Assembly: GCA_964343195.1 (NCBI GenBank)
Contig: CAYFIR010000035.1
Coordinates: 1-51,881 of the forward strand
Length of the DNA stretch: 51,881 bases
Origin: CAYVAP01 sp964343195
Lineage (GTDB): Bacteria > Bacteroidota > Bacteroidia > J057
Direction: 5' to 3'
The notes below the pieces were generated by a model, which did no database searches, was not told where the DNA came from, and worked only from the letters and a program-made list of their open reading frames with translations. Positions within the stretch are counted from its first letter, which is position 1; every line of letters begins with the position of its first letter. Position numbers and translations under genes: made by a program. This document shows, piece by piece, positions 18,040 through 27,135 of the stretch.

Positions 18040-21000
18040 ATGAACTTTCAAGCCTTTTATCAGAAAACCCAGCAAAGACTCACTGATGCCATCCTTTCAC
18101 TTTGGGCCACCGGAGACAAAGAAATGCAGGATTACTTCCGATCTCTCCTGGAGGATGAAAGAATGCCCATCATGGCGGAAGCGATCTTTCAGAACACCTT
18201 CCCATGGGAGCAAGGCGAGCAGGTATTCTCAGAAACGGGAGATGTGTTTGATGGGGCTTTTATCGAGGCGCTTGACCGCATCACGAACCAAGAGTTTCGC
18301 TTTCCCAAGGACAGGCATCCCTATAAGCATCAGCTCAAAAGCTGGCGCATGCTGTTAAGGGAGAAGAAGTCTATAGCCGTGACCACAGGTACCGGTTCAG
18401 GAAAGACCGAGTGCTTCATGCTGCCCGTGCTGCACGACATATACAAAAACTGCCGCAACCAGGAAGGGATCAATGCCATTTTTCTCTACCCCCTCAATGC
18501 GTTGATCGGCAGTCAGCGTAAGCGTATGGATGCCTGGTGTTCGGCCCTGGATGGCGTACACTATGGCCTGCTTACTGGTGATACCCCGACCAGAGAGAGT
18601 TCCAAAGAGAAAAAAGAAAAGGCCCTTCCACAGCTCATCTCCCGAGAGCAAATCCGGAATACCCCTCCGCAAATCCTGTTCACCAATCCTACCATGCTGG
18701 AATACATGCTGGTGAGGAATGCGGATACGCCTATCCTGGATAAATCCCAGGGGAAGCTGCGGTGGATCCTCCTGGATGAGGCCCATACCTTGACTGGGTC
18801 CAAAGCCGCGGAAATGGCGCTGCTGATCCGGAGGGTGATCGATGCCTTTGGGGTTGAGGTGAAGGATGTGCGATTCGCCATTACCTCGGCTACCGTGGGA
18901 ACGGGTAGTACCGAAACCCTCCAGCACTTCATGTCCAATCTGTGTGGGATCTCTGTCAATCAGATCGAGGTCATCCAGGGCAAACGGGTCAATGACCAGA
19001 TTCTGGATGCAGACCTTCCAGATGTCTCTCCCGTTCTGACCAAAGATAAAATTGGCCGATTGCGGAATAAGCTCCTGGCGACGGCTTGCCTCAGTCAAAA
19101 AGAGATAGGTCATGTACTGGGTATCGAGGGCCATGATGAGCAACTAGCCGCCATCGATCAACTCGCCGAGCAGCAAGTAAAGGGGCATAATCTCCTACCC
19201 GTAAGAGGGCACTTCTTCACCCGAGGTATAGGCGGAGTGTACGTTTGCACCAACCGCAAGTGCCCGGAACATGCGCACAAACCTGAAAAAGCCATCGGGA
19301 CCATGTACACCCTGGCGGAGAAAAAGTGCAAATGCGGGCACCCTTTGCTTGAGCTAATTGCTTGTAGGAGCTGTGGCAACATGATGCTGGAGGGAGAGCG
19401 CATCTCTGGAAAGAATGGAGCAACCGTCACCCAAAGGGTCAGCAAGGGGTTTGAGGCCTTTCACATGGACAGTGAAGAGGAAGGGGAGGAATCTACCCCA
19501 GCGGCAAAAGCGGGGCAACTGCTGCGCATGATTCCTTACCACCCCAATCACCCCTACCTAAACAAGGCGTTAACACCCTGCTCAGTCAATCAGGAAGGAC
19601 GAATCGTTCCTACAGGAAATGAGTTTCTGTGGACGGAGGACGAGCAATGCCCCCATTGTAACAACAAAAGTTCCTTCCCTATCCACTTTCGCATTTCTTC
19701 GGCCTTCACCAACAGGATCTTGTCTGACATCATCCTGGGCCAGACTCAGCCTGGTGAAAAGGTGAAGGAAGGACAGCTACACAAGGGGAGAAAGTACATC
19801 TCCTTTACCGATAGCCGACAAGGGACTGCTAAAATTGCAGCGTTGATCAACATTGACAGCGAGAGCGACTGGACCCGCTACCACACCTATCACTACTTGC
19901 TGAGAAAATTGAAAGAGGATCAGCCAGAGGGCAGCTATGAGGAACTGCTCGAAGCCAGGACGTACATGGTTAAAGAATTACAGGACAATCCTCCGCCCCT
20001 GATTCGCAGAAAAAAAGAAAAAGAACTCGCCGAGATCGAACGCCAAATCGCGGCAGGAACACAAAATACCCTTCAAAGCCGCTCCACCTGGACCGAGCTT
20101 ATCGATTTCCTTAAAAATAAAAAGGATTTTCGGGAGCTGTTTTATAAGGTGGCCAGAGGGGAAAACCTACCCACGGAGAACGTAGCCTACGCGAAGTCCT
20201 TGCTCTATGATCAGTTCGCCGAGAAGATGTCGAGAGAGCGTTCTCTTGAAAACCTCGGCTTGATTAACCTGGTGTACCCAGGGCTTGGTGGACAAGTGCC
20301 CCCTAAAATCGCTGAAAGGCTTGGCATCGATCAACGTGAATGGGAAGACCTCCTTAAAATCGCGGTGGACTATGTCCTTCGAGTCCGGTTTCATTTCCTG
20401 CGGGAAGACGAAACCCGCTTGTTTTCCTCCAAGTTTTACCGGCGCAACTATGTTTATCCAACAGACTCAGATGTCTCGGACGTAGATAAATGGCCGGAAT
20501 TCAAGCCCAACTCTATCGTACAGTCCCGCTTGGTGCTGCTGATCTGTGCGGGGCTGGGGTGGCACGACAAGGAGGCGATTACCGAAACGCCTGCGGATCA
20601 GATCAACGATCTGCTCCGTGCCATCTGGAGTGTGCTGGTGAGCAAGAAAGTACTGACAAAGGACGGAGACGGGTATATCCTGAACTTGATCGAACAAAGT
20701 CAATTTGAGCTGGCCGGTAAGGAGTACCTTTGTCCGGTTACGCAGCGCATGATCGACCGGCACTTCAAAGGGTATTCTCCCTTTATCAAGGGCAACCTAA
20801 GCCCAGAAAACATTCGGAACTTCCGCATCGACGAGCAGAAATCACATGAGTTTCCGTTGTTTTCCCATCCCTTTCATGAAACTCCTGAAAACACGGATGT
20901 GGAGCCTGAGCTAGTCTCCGCCTGGCTAGAAGAGAACAGTCAGGCAGCTCGGGAGAAAGGGCTTTGGAACAACCTCCACGAACGCATCTTTGAAAAGGAG

Positions 21001-24000
21001 CGCCTCTACCTCGCTGGGGAACATTCCGGGCAGCAAGACAAGAAGCGCCTCAAAGAGTTGGAAGAGCAATTTGAGACGGGAGAGATCAACATCCTTAGCT
21101 GCTCCACTACCATGGAAATGGGGGTAGATATAGGGGGCATTTCTGCAGTGGTCATGAGCAATGTACCCCCTATGCCAGCCAACTACTTGCAGCGAGCCGG
21201 ACGGGCCGGGCGGCGCTCTGAGCAAAAGTCGATGGCGCTGACCTTTTGTGCGCCCAACCCAGTGGGGCTACGGACGCTCGGCAATCCTAAGTGGGCTCTG
21301 GAACACGACATCGCCCCGCCCAGCCTAAAGTTCGATAGCAAAAGCATCGTAGAGCGACACGTCAATTCCCTCTTATTTGGAATTTTTGTTCGTGGGGCAG
21401 ACAGGGCTAACCGGGGCCTCAACGTGAAGGAAAAGTTAGATGAGTTTTTCTTCAAAAGTACCCCCACGCCTGCCGAGTCCTTCTTGCGGTGGCTGGAAAC
21501 CACCGAACCTTCCACCCATTTGATGGCCTTGAGGCATCTGGTCAAGCAGACGCCACTGGCACGTATTCACAAAAATGACGAGGAAGATTCCCCTGAGTTG
21601 GCCTCTCAGGAGGCGAACTTTTACTTCCGTTTGGTAGAGGAAAACTTTGCGCGTGTCATCAGGCACACCCAAAAGCAGAAAAAGGACTATGAAGACAAGC
21701 TCGAAGGGCTGGCTAAGGAATTTGGCGACAACAGTCCTGCCTACCGGGCTGTGAATTATCAGCTGGGGCAGTTTTTGCAAAAGCACGTGATCGGATACCT
21801 GGCCGAGGAAAACTTCTTCCCCAACGCAGGCCTGCCCACCGGGATTGTGGACTTCGAAACCATCACCATCAAAGACCTTAAAAAGAAGCAGCCCACCAGA
21901 TTCAAATCCAATCCCAGCTACCCCATCGTGCGGGCGCTCACAGAATTTGCCCCAGGCAACTACGTGCTAATCGATGGGTTCAACCATCGTTCCCATGGCA
22001 TCGTTCTCAGAAATGACTGGGGCAAGTTTGCCGATCGCATCGTGATTCAGAACTGCCGTGCCTGTGGATTTCAGCGCACCGTAGGCCACAGCAAGGTAGA
22101 TGAGGATTGCCCCAACTGCCAGGGCAGCCATACCTTCGTGGGCATCGAGATGAGCAACGCCAGGTCCCACCGCTTCACCGAGCTCATCGAGCCAGCCGGC
22201 TTTGCGGTAGACCTGACTGCTCCAGCTAGTCGGGTAATTGTCGAAAAAAGCAGGCCCCAATATTTGGAGCCCATCCTGTTGAATGTTTCTCCCTGGGCGC
22301 CAGATCAAGCTCAAGACGTAGATTTTCGAACCAGCGAAAATCAGGCAGACGCCGAGTTCCTGTTTTACAACACAGGCTCGGGGGATGGCTACAGTGTATG
22401 CCTGGACTGTGGGCGGGTGGAGACCTCAGAAGAAAAGCTGAAAGAACACAAACGGCTCAGGGGCGGAAAGGACCGGAATGGAGAAAGCACCTGCACGGCA
22501 AACTCTGTGCGTCACCACGTGATCCTGGGTAGCCGGTTCAAGACTGACTTCACCGAGCTCCGCCTCAAACAGGCCGATGGCTCCTTCATTCAGGACAAGA
22601 CCCTTGCCTATTCTTTGGGCGTGATTCTCACCAAGTCGCTGGCGGAGCACCTGGCTATCGAAGAGTCTGAGCTGGACTTTGGGGTGAAGAAATACAAGGA
22701 TTACCGCACCATTTTCATTTACGATACAGCCAAAGGGGGAGCCGGCTATGCTTCTCAGTTCAGCATTTATGCAGAAGAGATCATCCAAAAAGCGTTGCAG
22801 AATTTGGATAGCTGTGATTGTCAGCTCGCCTGTACCCGCTGCCTGATCGACAGAAGCACCCAATGGCACCTGGAGGACCTGGATCGCCAACGGGCGGTGG
22901 AATGGCTCCGAACAGCTTTGTCCCGCCAACTCCCTGCAGACCTGAGTGCGGCTGGACTCACCGTACGCTCGCTGTTTGGATCTCTGCACGATGAAATAGG
23001 GCGCTTGCGGTATCACTATGGCATCGAGGCAATCGATATTCACATCAATGAAAAGGTGCCAGAGTGGGACATCGACGACCTAAAATGGGTGAAGCGGTTA
23101 ACTGGAGAGGGCACCGTAGTGAACCTGGTGATCGAAGGAGAGGTGGTTTACACCCACAATCAGGATAAAATTTCGATGCACAAACTGAGTCATCAGTTCA
23201 ACCTGAAGCAGGGAGCAGAGGAAAAGGTCGTGGGTTACCCGGTTCACCTGTCGATTGCCCTCAAAAACCAGCAGGTGTGGCAGTATATTTCCTGCATGGA
23301 TTACGACCACCTCAACAGCCAATGGGGAACAGATCGTCCAGAGCCATACTTCAAAGTGAAAGCGGATAAGCAGAGGGAGTATAAGCCGTTTCCCATGCCC
23401 GAATTCGATACGATCAGGCTCTTTGAGTCGCGCATAAAAAGCTCCCCTAAAGATTGTAAAAGCCATGACCTCGCCAGGCTCATGAACGAGGGGTTCACGG
23501 GGACCGAGGAGTTTCTAGGTAAGGTAAAGGGGAATTCTTTCACCGTCGCCTACTATGATAAGTTCAACCTCTCCGAGTTTTCTATGCGGCTCATGTTGCA
23601 GTTTGTGAACGAACTAAGATCCCTATGGAGCCTAGAGATATCAGACTTAGACGTCTTCCTGGAACCGGAATCGTTTTTCCGTAAATCTGCCCATTATGGT
23701 CCCCCCCAGAAACTGTCCCACAACTTTGTACATGACAACGACTACGAGTACCTATTGGAGGAATTGGCTGAAGGCTATGATTTTGACGTGCGCTGCCACC
23801 GGCAGGGCAAGCTTCCCCACTACCGCTACTTTACTTTTGAGGGGGAAGACGCTTACTTTGAAATTCGGATTGATGGGGGGATTGCCCATGGCTTGATCCC
23901 CTCACCCAATTTACGGGTCGAAGAGCTAGAGGCTAAACCCTTGAAATTCAAGATTAAAAAAAGTGTTGTACACGATATCATCTACAACCTAGACTACAGA

Positions 24001-24003
24001 TGA
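18040..24003 (+). CDS. druE: DruE-like SF2 helicase with DUF1998
   Basis: This protein has about 1987 aa. Helicase motif I (TTGTGSGKTE) is near residue 115, motif II (LLDEAH) near 245, SATVG near 285, and motifs V and VI (MEMGVDIGG, QRAGRAGRR) near 1025-1055. The two helicase halves are thus separated by a very long insert. It carries cysteine clusters that look like zinc ribbons at about 402-446 and 500-530, and another lies at about 1338-1358. A DUF1998 region has DTAKGGAGYA near 1562 and CDCQLACTRC near 1593. About 350 further residues follow. Size and domain order match DruE, the shared helicase of all Druantia types. An open frame extends up to 17878, but 18040 follows the druH-like stop by 4 bases and begins a sensible helical N-terminus. 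Confidence 0.82.
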   Translation: MNFQAFYQKTQQRLTDAILSLWATGDKEMQDYFRSLLEDERMPIMAEAIFQNTFPWEQGEQVFSETGDVFDGAFIEALDRITNQEFRFPKDRHPYKHQLKSWRMLLREKKSIAVTTGTGSGKTECFMLPVLHDIYKNCRNQEGINAIFLYPLNALIGSQRKRMDAWCSALDGVHYGLLTGDTPTRESSKEKKEKALPQLISREQIRNTPPQILFTNPTMLEYMLVRNADTPILDKSQGKLRWILLDEAHTLTGSKAAEMALLIRRVIDAFGVEVKDVRFAITSATVGTGSTETLQHFMSNLCGISVNQIEVIQGKRVNDQILDADLPDVSPVLTKDKIGRLRNKLLATACLSQKEIGHVLGIEGHDEQLAAIDQLAEQQVKGHNLLPVRGHFFTRGIGGVYVCTNRKCPEHAHKPEKAIGTMYTLAEKKCKCGHPLLELIACRSCGNMMLEGERISGKNGATVTQRVSKGFEAFHMDSEEEGEESTPAAKAGQLLRMIPYHPNHPYLNKALTPCSVNQEGRIVPTGNEFLWTEDEQCPHCNNKSSFPIHFRISSAFTNRILSDIILGQTQPGEKVKEGQLHKGRKYISFTDSRQGTAKIAALINIDSESDWTRYHTYHYLLRKLKEDQPEGSYEELLEARTYMVKELQDNPPPLIRRKKEKELAEIERQIAAGTQNTLQSRSTWTELIDFLKNKKDFRELFYKVARGENLPTENVAYAKSLLYDQFAEKMSRERSLENLGLINLVYPGLGGQVPPKIAERLGIDQREWEDLLKIAVDYVLRVRFHFLREDETRLFSSKFYRRNYVYPTDSDVSDVDKWPEFKPNSIVQSRLVLLICAGLGWHDKEAITETPADQINDLLRAIWSVLVSKKVLTKDGDGYILNLIEQSQFELAGKEYLCPVTQRMIDRHFKGYSPFIKGNLSPENIRNFRIDEQKSHEFPLFSHPFHETPENTDVEPELVSAWLEENSQAAREKGLWNNLHERIFEKERLYLAGEHSGQQDKKRLKELEEQFETGEINILSCSTTMEMGVDIGGISAVVMSNVPPMPANYLQRAGRAGRRSEQKSMALTFCAPNPVGLRTLGNPKWALEHDIAPPSLKFDSKSIVERHVNSLLFGIFVRGADRANRGLNVKEKLDEFFFKSTPTPAESFLRWLETTEPSTHLMALRHLVKQTPLARIHKNDEEDSPELASQEANFYFRLVEENFARVIRHTQKQKKDYEDKLEGLAKEFGDNSPAYRAVNYQLGQFLQKHVIGYLAEENFFPNAGLPTGIVDFETITIKDLKKKQPTRFKSNPSYPIVRALTEFAPGNYVLIDGFNHRSHGIVLRNDWGKFADRIVIQNCRACGFQRTVGHSKVDEDCPNCQGSHTFVGIEMSNARSHRFTELIEPAGFAVDLTAPASRVIVEKSRPQYLEPILLNVSPWAPDQAQDVDFRTSENQADAEFLFYNTGSGDGYSVCLDCGRVETSEEKLKEHKRLRGGKDRNGESTCTANSVRHHVILGSRFKTDFTELRLKQADGSFIQDKTLAYSLGVILTKSLAEHLAIEESELDFGVKKYKDYRTIFIYDTAKGGAGYASQFSIYAEEIIQKALQNLDSCDCQLACTRCLIDRSTQWHLEDLDRQRAVEWLRTALSRQLPADLSAAGLTVRSLFGSLHDEIGRLRYHYGIEAIDIHINEKVPEWDIDDLKWVKRLTGEGTVVNLVIEGEVVYTHNQDKISMHKLSHQFNLKQGAEEKVVGYPVHLSIALKNQQVWQYISCMDYDHLNSQWGTDRPEPYFKVKADKQREYKPFPMPEFDTIRLFESRIKSSPKDCKSHDLARLMNEGFTGTEEFLGKVKGNSFTVAYYDKFNLSEFSMRLMLQFVNELRSLWSLEISDLDVFLEPESFFRKSAHYGPPQKLSHNFVHDNDYEYLLEELAEGYDFDVRCHRQGKLPHYRYFTFEGEDAYFEIRIDGGIAHGLIPSPNLRVEELEAKPLKFKIKKSVVHDIIYNLDYR

Positions 24004-24090
24004 TGGACAATAGGCCCTTCAAAATCCTCTTGGTTAGAATACTCCCAGATCTAGCGCCTTCGGAATGAAGTAACAGCCCACATCCTAGGC

Positions 24091-24125
24091 AATTACTAAT
24101 GACCAATTACCAATCACGAATTAAT
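24091..24125. repeat. AATnACn heptamer tandem repeat before the methyltransferase
   Basis: Five consecutive 7-base units are present: AATTACT, AATGACC, AATTACC, AATCACG and AATTAAT. An in-frame ATG at 24099 lies inside the repeat, which is one reason to place the methyltransferase start further down at 24135. Confidence 0.8.
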
Positions 24126-24134
24126 TCTCCCCAC

Positions 24135-26768
24135 ATGCCCACAGTCCTAGGCCACACTTTCGATAATGACGACGCCCGCCGCGCCTTTTTCCGCGAAGAA
24201 CTCCGCAAGCAACTCCCCGAGCTACGCAAGCTCGAAGGCTTCCCCCACGGCACGGACGAGGACATCCTCGCCCTGTCCGACCCGCCCTACTACACCGCCT
24301 GCCCCAATCCCTGGCTCGATGCCTTCATCGCCGAGTGGGAGGCCGCCAAGGCTGACACCCCCGGACGGCAGGAGGATTGGGAAGTAGAGGGCCCCTACGC
24401 CAGCGATGTGAGCGAGGGCAAAAACAACCCCATCTACAACGCCCACAGCTACCACACCAAGGTGCCCCACCCGGCCATCATGCGCTACATCCTGCACTAC
24501 ACCCAGCCGGGCGACATCGTCTTCGACGGCTTCGCCGGGACCGGCATGACCGGCGTAGCCGCCCAACTCTGTGGCAAGCCCGACGCCGCCCTCAAAGCCA
24601 AAATCGAGCAGGAGCGCAAGCAGCAGGGACTCACCCCGCCCGTATGGGGCGCACGCAAGGCCATCCTCGGCGACCTCTCGCCCATCGCCTCCTTCATCGC
24701 CTACAACTACAACACCCCCGTGGACGTGCTCGCCTTCGAGCAGGAGGCACAGCGCATCCTCGCCGAGGTAGAGGCCGAGTGCGGATGGATGTACGAGACC
24801 CGCCACACCAATGGAAAAATGGGCAAGATCAAGTTTACAATCTGGAGTGATGTTCTTCTCTGTAAATCTTGTAATAAAGAAATGGTCTATTGGGATGTCG
24901 CTGTAGATCAGGAAAAGGATGCCGTTTTAAAAGAATTAGTATGCCCTAATTGTGGTGCTAGTCAGGAAAAACGTGAAGCAGAGAAAGCATGGGTTTCTAA
25001 TCTAGACTCTGGTACAGATGAAGTAATAAGACAGAATAAGATCGTTCCGGTATTTATAAACTATTCTTACGGAGGAAAGCGATACAAAAAGGTTCCAGAT
25101 CAGGAAGACTTAGATTTGATAGAGAGGGTAAATACAGATGAAATTGCAAATTGGTTTCCAACAGACTTATTACCAGATGGCTACAATACTCAACAACCAA
25201 TAAGATCAAATGGGGTGAAAAGAGTACATCAATTTTATTCCCCAAGAAACTTACGAACTCTGGCAGCTACATATAGTAGATCAAAAGGGGAACAAAAATT
25301 TATTTTAACTGCTCTGATTAAGACACTTTCCCGAATGTTTAGGTGGGCTCCAAAGGGAAAACATACAGCAGGAACAACAGGTACATTATATCTTCCTTCG
25401 ATCACTCACGAATATCCAATTTTTGATGCTTATCGAAGACGTTTGAGCATTTATAAAGACCTTTTATCGATTCGAGCCCGTTTAGGATTTGATTGTATCA
25501 TTTTTAGTGGGAGTGCAAGTGCCACAGAGACCCCAACTGACTCAGTAGATTATATTTTTACTGATCCCCCCTTTGGTGCCAATATTATGTACTCTGAGCT
25601 AAATTTTCTCCCAGAATCCTGGCTCAAGGTCAAAACCAATAATGGCCCCGAAGCCATCGAGAACAAGGTACAAGGCAAGGGCTTTAGCGACTACGTGCGC
25701 CTCATGACGCAGAGCTTTCGGGAGTACCACCGCATCCTCAAGCCCGGCAAGTGGATGACGGTAGAGTTCAGCAACACCAATGCGGCCATCTGGAACGGCA
25801 TCCAAACCGCCTTGCAGCAAGCAGGCTTCATCGTCGCCAATGTGGCTGCACTCGACAAGAAACAAGGCTCTTTCAAAGCCGTCACCACCACTACCGCCGT
25901 CAAGCAAGACCTCGTCATCTCCTGCTACAAGCCGAGCAGCGAATTTGATGCGCGCTTCCGGCAGCATCAGCAGAGCGAGGTAGGGGTATGGGACTTTGTG
26001 GAGGAGCACCTGCAGCGCCTGCCCATCCACCTGCAAAAGGACGGCAGCACCACCGCCATCGTGGAGCGCAGTCCCAAGATTCTCTACGACCGAATGATCG
26101 CCTTCTATGTGCAGCGGGGATTGCCCGTGCCCCTTGATGCGGGGGCCTTTCAGTTGGGGCTTAAGCAGCGCTATGTCGAGCGAGACGGGATGCACTTCCT
26201 GCAAGAGCAGGCCACCGTCTACGACCACAAGAAGCGAAGCGCCCCCACCTTTCAGCAGCTCAGCCTGCTCGTCTCCTCCGAGCAGGACGGCGTCCTCTGG
26301 CTCAAGGCCCGCCTCCAAGATCAGCCCCAGACCTACCAGGAGCTACAGCCCCAGTGGATGCAGTCCCTCGGTGGTGTCCGCAAGGGCGACGCCCTGCCCG
26401 AGCTGCGCGACATCCTGGAAGAGAACTTCCTCCAGGACAAGACCACCGGCGCATGGCAGGTCCCCGACCCAGAAAACGCCAGCGACCTCGAACAAATCCG
26501 CACCAAGCGCCTCCTCAAAGTCTTCGATACCTACCGTCAACAGCTAGGGCTCTCCGCCCCCCAGAACCCCAAACCCCAAACCCCAAAACGCAAACCCCGC
26601 AAGCTCAAGGAAGTGCGGGTAGAAGCCCTACGCGCCGGCTTCAAGCAATGCTACCAGGACAAGGACTTCGCCACCATCGTCGCCGTAGGCGACATCCTGC
26701 CCCAAAACCTGCTGATGGAGGATGAGGTGCTGCTGCAGTTTTATGACATCGCGAGTACGCGGGTGTAG
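24135..26768 (+). CDS. pglX: PglXI adenine-specific DNA methyltransferase (DUF1156 / Zn-ribbon type), BREX type III
   Basis: This protein has about 877 aa. The S-adenosylmethionine motif FDGFAGTGMTG is near residue 130 and the catalytic DPPFG near 477. Between them, at about 243-275, a CxxC...CxxC zinc ribbon is present, as in the Zn-ribbon adenine methylases (COG1743) used as PglXI in BREX type III. It should mark host DNA by N6-adenine methylation so that BREX spares it. The start at 24135 (MPTVLGHTF) is chosen over 24099, which lies in a tandem repeat. Composition changes sharply within the gene: one 60-base line near 24301 has 41 G/C, while one near 24841 has 22. The AT-rich part runs from about 24815 to 25610 and covers the zinc ribbon to the catalytic motif. 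Near the C-terminus a heptamer repeat encodes a P/K linker. Confidence 0.88.
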   Translation: MPTVLGHTFDNDDARRAFFREELRKQLPELRKLEGFPHGTDEDILALSDPPYYTACPNPWLDAFIAEWEAAKADTPGRQEDWEVEGPYASDVSEGKNNPIYNAHSYHTKVPHPAIMRYILHYTQPGDIVFDGFAGTGMTGVAAQLCGKPDAALKAKIEQERKQQGLTPPVWGARKAILGDLSPIASFIAYNYNTPVDVLAFEQEAQRILAEVEAECGWMYETRHTNGKMGKIKFTIWSDVLLCKSCNKEMVYWDVAVDQEKDAVLKELVCPNCGASQEKREAEKAWVSNLDSGTDEVIRQNKIVPVFINYSYGGKRYKKVPDQEDLDLIERVNTDEIANWFPTDLLPDGYNTQQPIRSNGVKRVHQFYSPRNLRTLAATYSRSKGEQKFILTALIKTLSRMFRWAPKGKHTAGTTGTLYLPSITHEYPIFDAYRRRLSIYKDLLSIRARLGFDCIIFSGSASATETPTDSVDYIFTDPPFGANIMYSELNFLPESWLKVKTNNGPEAIENKVQGKGFSDYVRLMTQSFREYHRILKPGKWMTVEFSNTNAAIWNGIQTALQQAGFIVANVAALDKKQGSFKAVTTTTAVKQDLVISCYKPSSEFDARFRQHQQSEVGVWDFVEEHLQRLPIHLQKDGSTTAIVERSPKILYDRMIAFYVQRGLPVPLDAGAFQLGLKQRYVERDGMHFLQEQATVYDHKKRSAPTFQQLSLLVSSEQDGVLWLKARLQDQPQTYQELQPQWMQSLGGVRKGDALPELRDILEENFLQDKTTGAWQVPDPENASDLEQIRTKRLLKVFDTYRQQLGLSAPQNPKPQTPKRKPRKLKEVRVEALRAGFKQCYQDKDFATIVAVGDILPQNLLMEDEVLLQFYDIASTRV
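26564..26598. repeat. In-gene (AAACCCC) heptamer repeat
   Basis: Five exact 7-base units (GAACCCC, AAACCCC, AAACCCC, AAAACGC, AAACCCC) lie inside the methyltransferase reading frame. Because 7 is not a multiple of 3, the encoded linker does not repeat the same residues; it reads as a P, K, Q and N-rich stretch. Similar units lie at 11219-11262. Confidence 0.8.
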
Positions 26769-27135
26769 CTATTGGTGTCCTATTGAGGTTATGTTTTATT
26801 AGGTGGACTATCGTTTGGGCTAATTGTGTTGTTTTTGGTTAGTTTGGTTTTTGATGAAGCTCATTTGTGGTTGTTTTTTTATTTTTTTGTATTGATGTTT
26901 TGTAAAAGTGTCAAATCCTGGCGTATATTGTTGCTGTTTGTGGGTAAAAAGTATCTTGATTCTTCATAAAATAAAATGCTGTAATGGGCAAAAGCCGGTT
27001 TAATCTCCTAACTATCATAATAAGGTTAGGCTTGGTTTTTTAGGCATCATGCAAGGTGCATTTAATGGCCTTTTTAGTATTACAGCATGCTATTACCCAT
27101 TGACCTAAACCTTCTTAGCTTCTACTGCCAACCAC
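26769..27135. other. AT-rich gap between the methyltransferase and the membrane operon
   Basis: This stretch of 367 bases has no gene and is strongly T-rich in its first third. It contains a terminator-like hairpin (27007-27041) and a widely spaced inverted repeat, ATGCTGTAAT at 26976-26985 and ATTACAGCAT at 27079-27088. The right arm overlaps the 8-base palindrome AGCATGCT. The gap probably ends the upstream transcript and holds the promoter of the next operon, but no promoter could be assigned. Confidence 0.6.
27007..27041 (+). terminator. Possible terminator after pglX
   Basis: A 6-base stem, CCTAAC (27007-27012) with GTTAGG (27025-27030), has a 12-base loop and is followed within a few bases by a run of six T (27036-27041). 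The stem is short and only half G/C, so this is tentative. Confidence 0.35.

Noticed and set aside
18397..19143. 248-aa reading frame on the - strand
   Set aside because: Entirely opposite the conserved helicase motifs of the DruE-like gene; composition is that of a shadow frame.
24222..24806. 194-aa reading frame on the - strand
   Set aside because: It lies opposite the GC-rich start of the methyltransferase and is low in complexity (G, V, A, L, D), as expected for a shadow frame in GC-rich coding DNA.
25599..26318. 239-aa reading frame on the - strand
   Set aside because: Shadow of the GC-rich C-terminal part of pglX; no domain and no start context.
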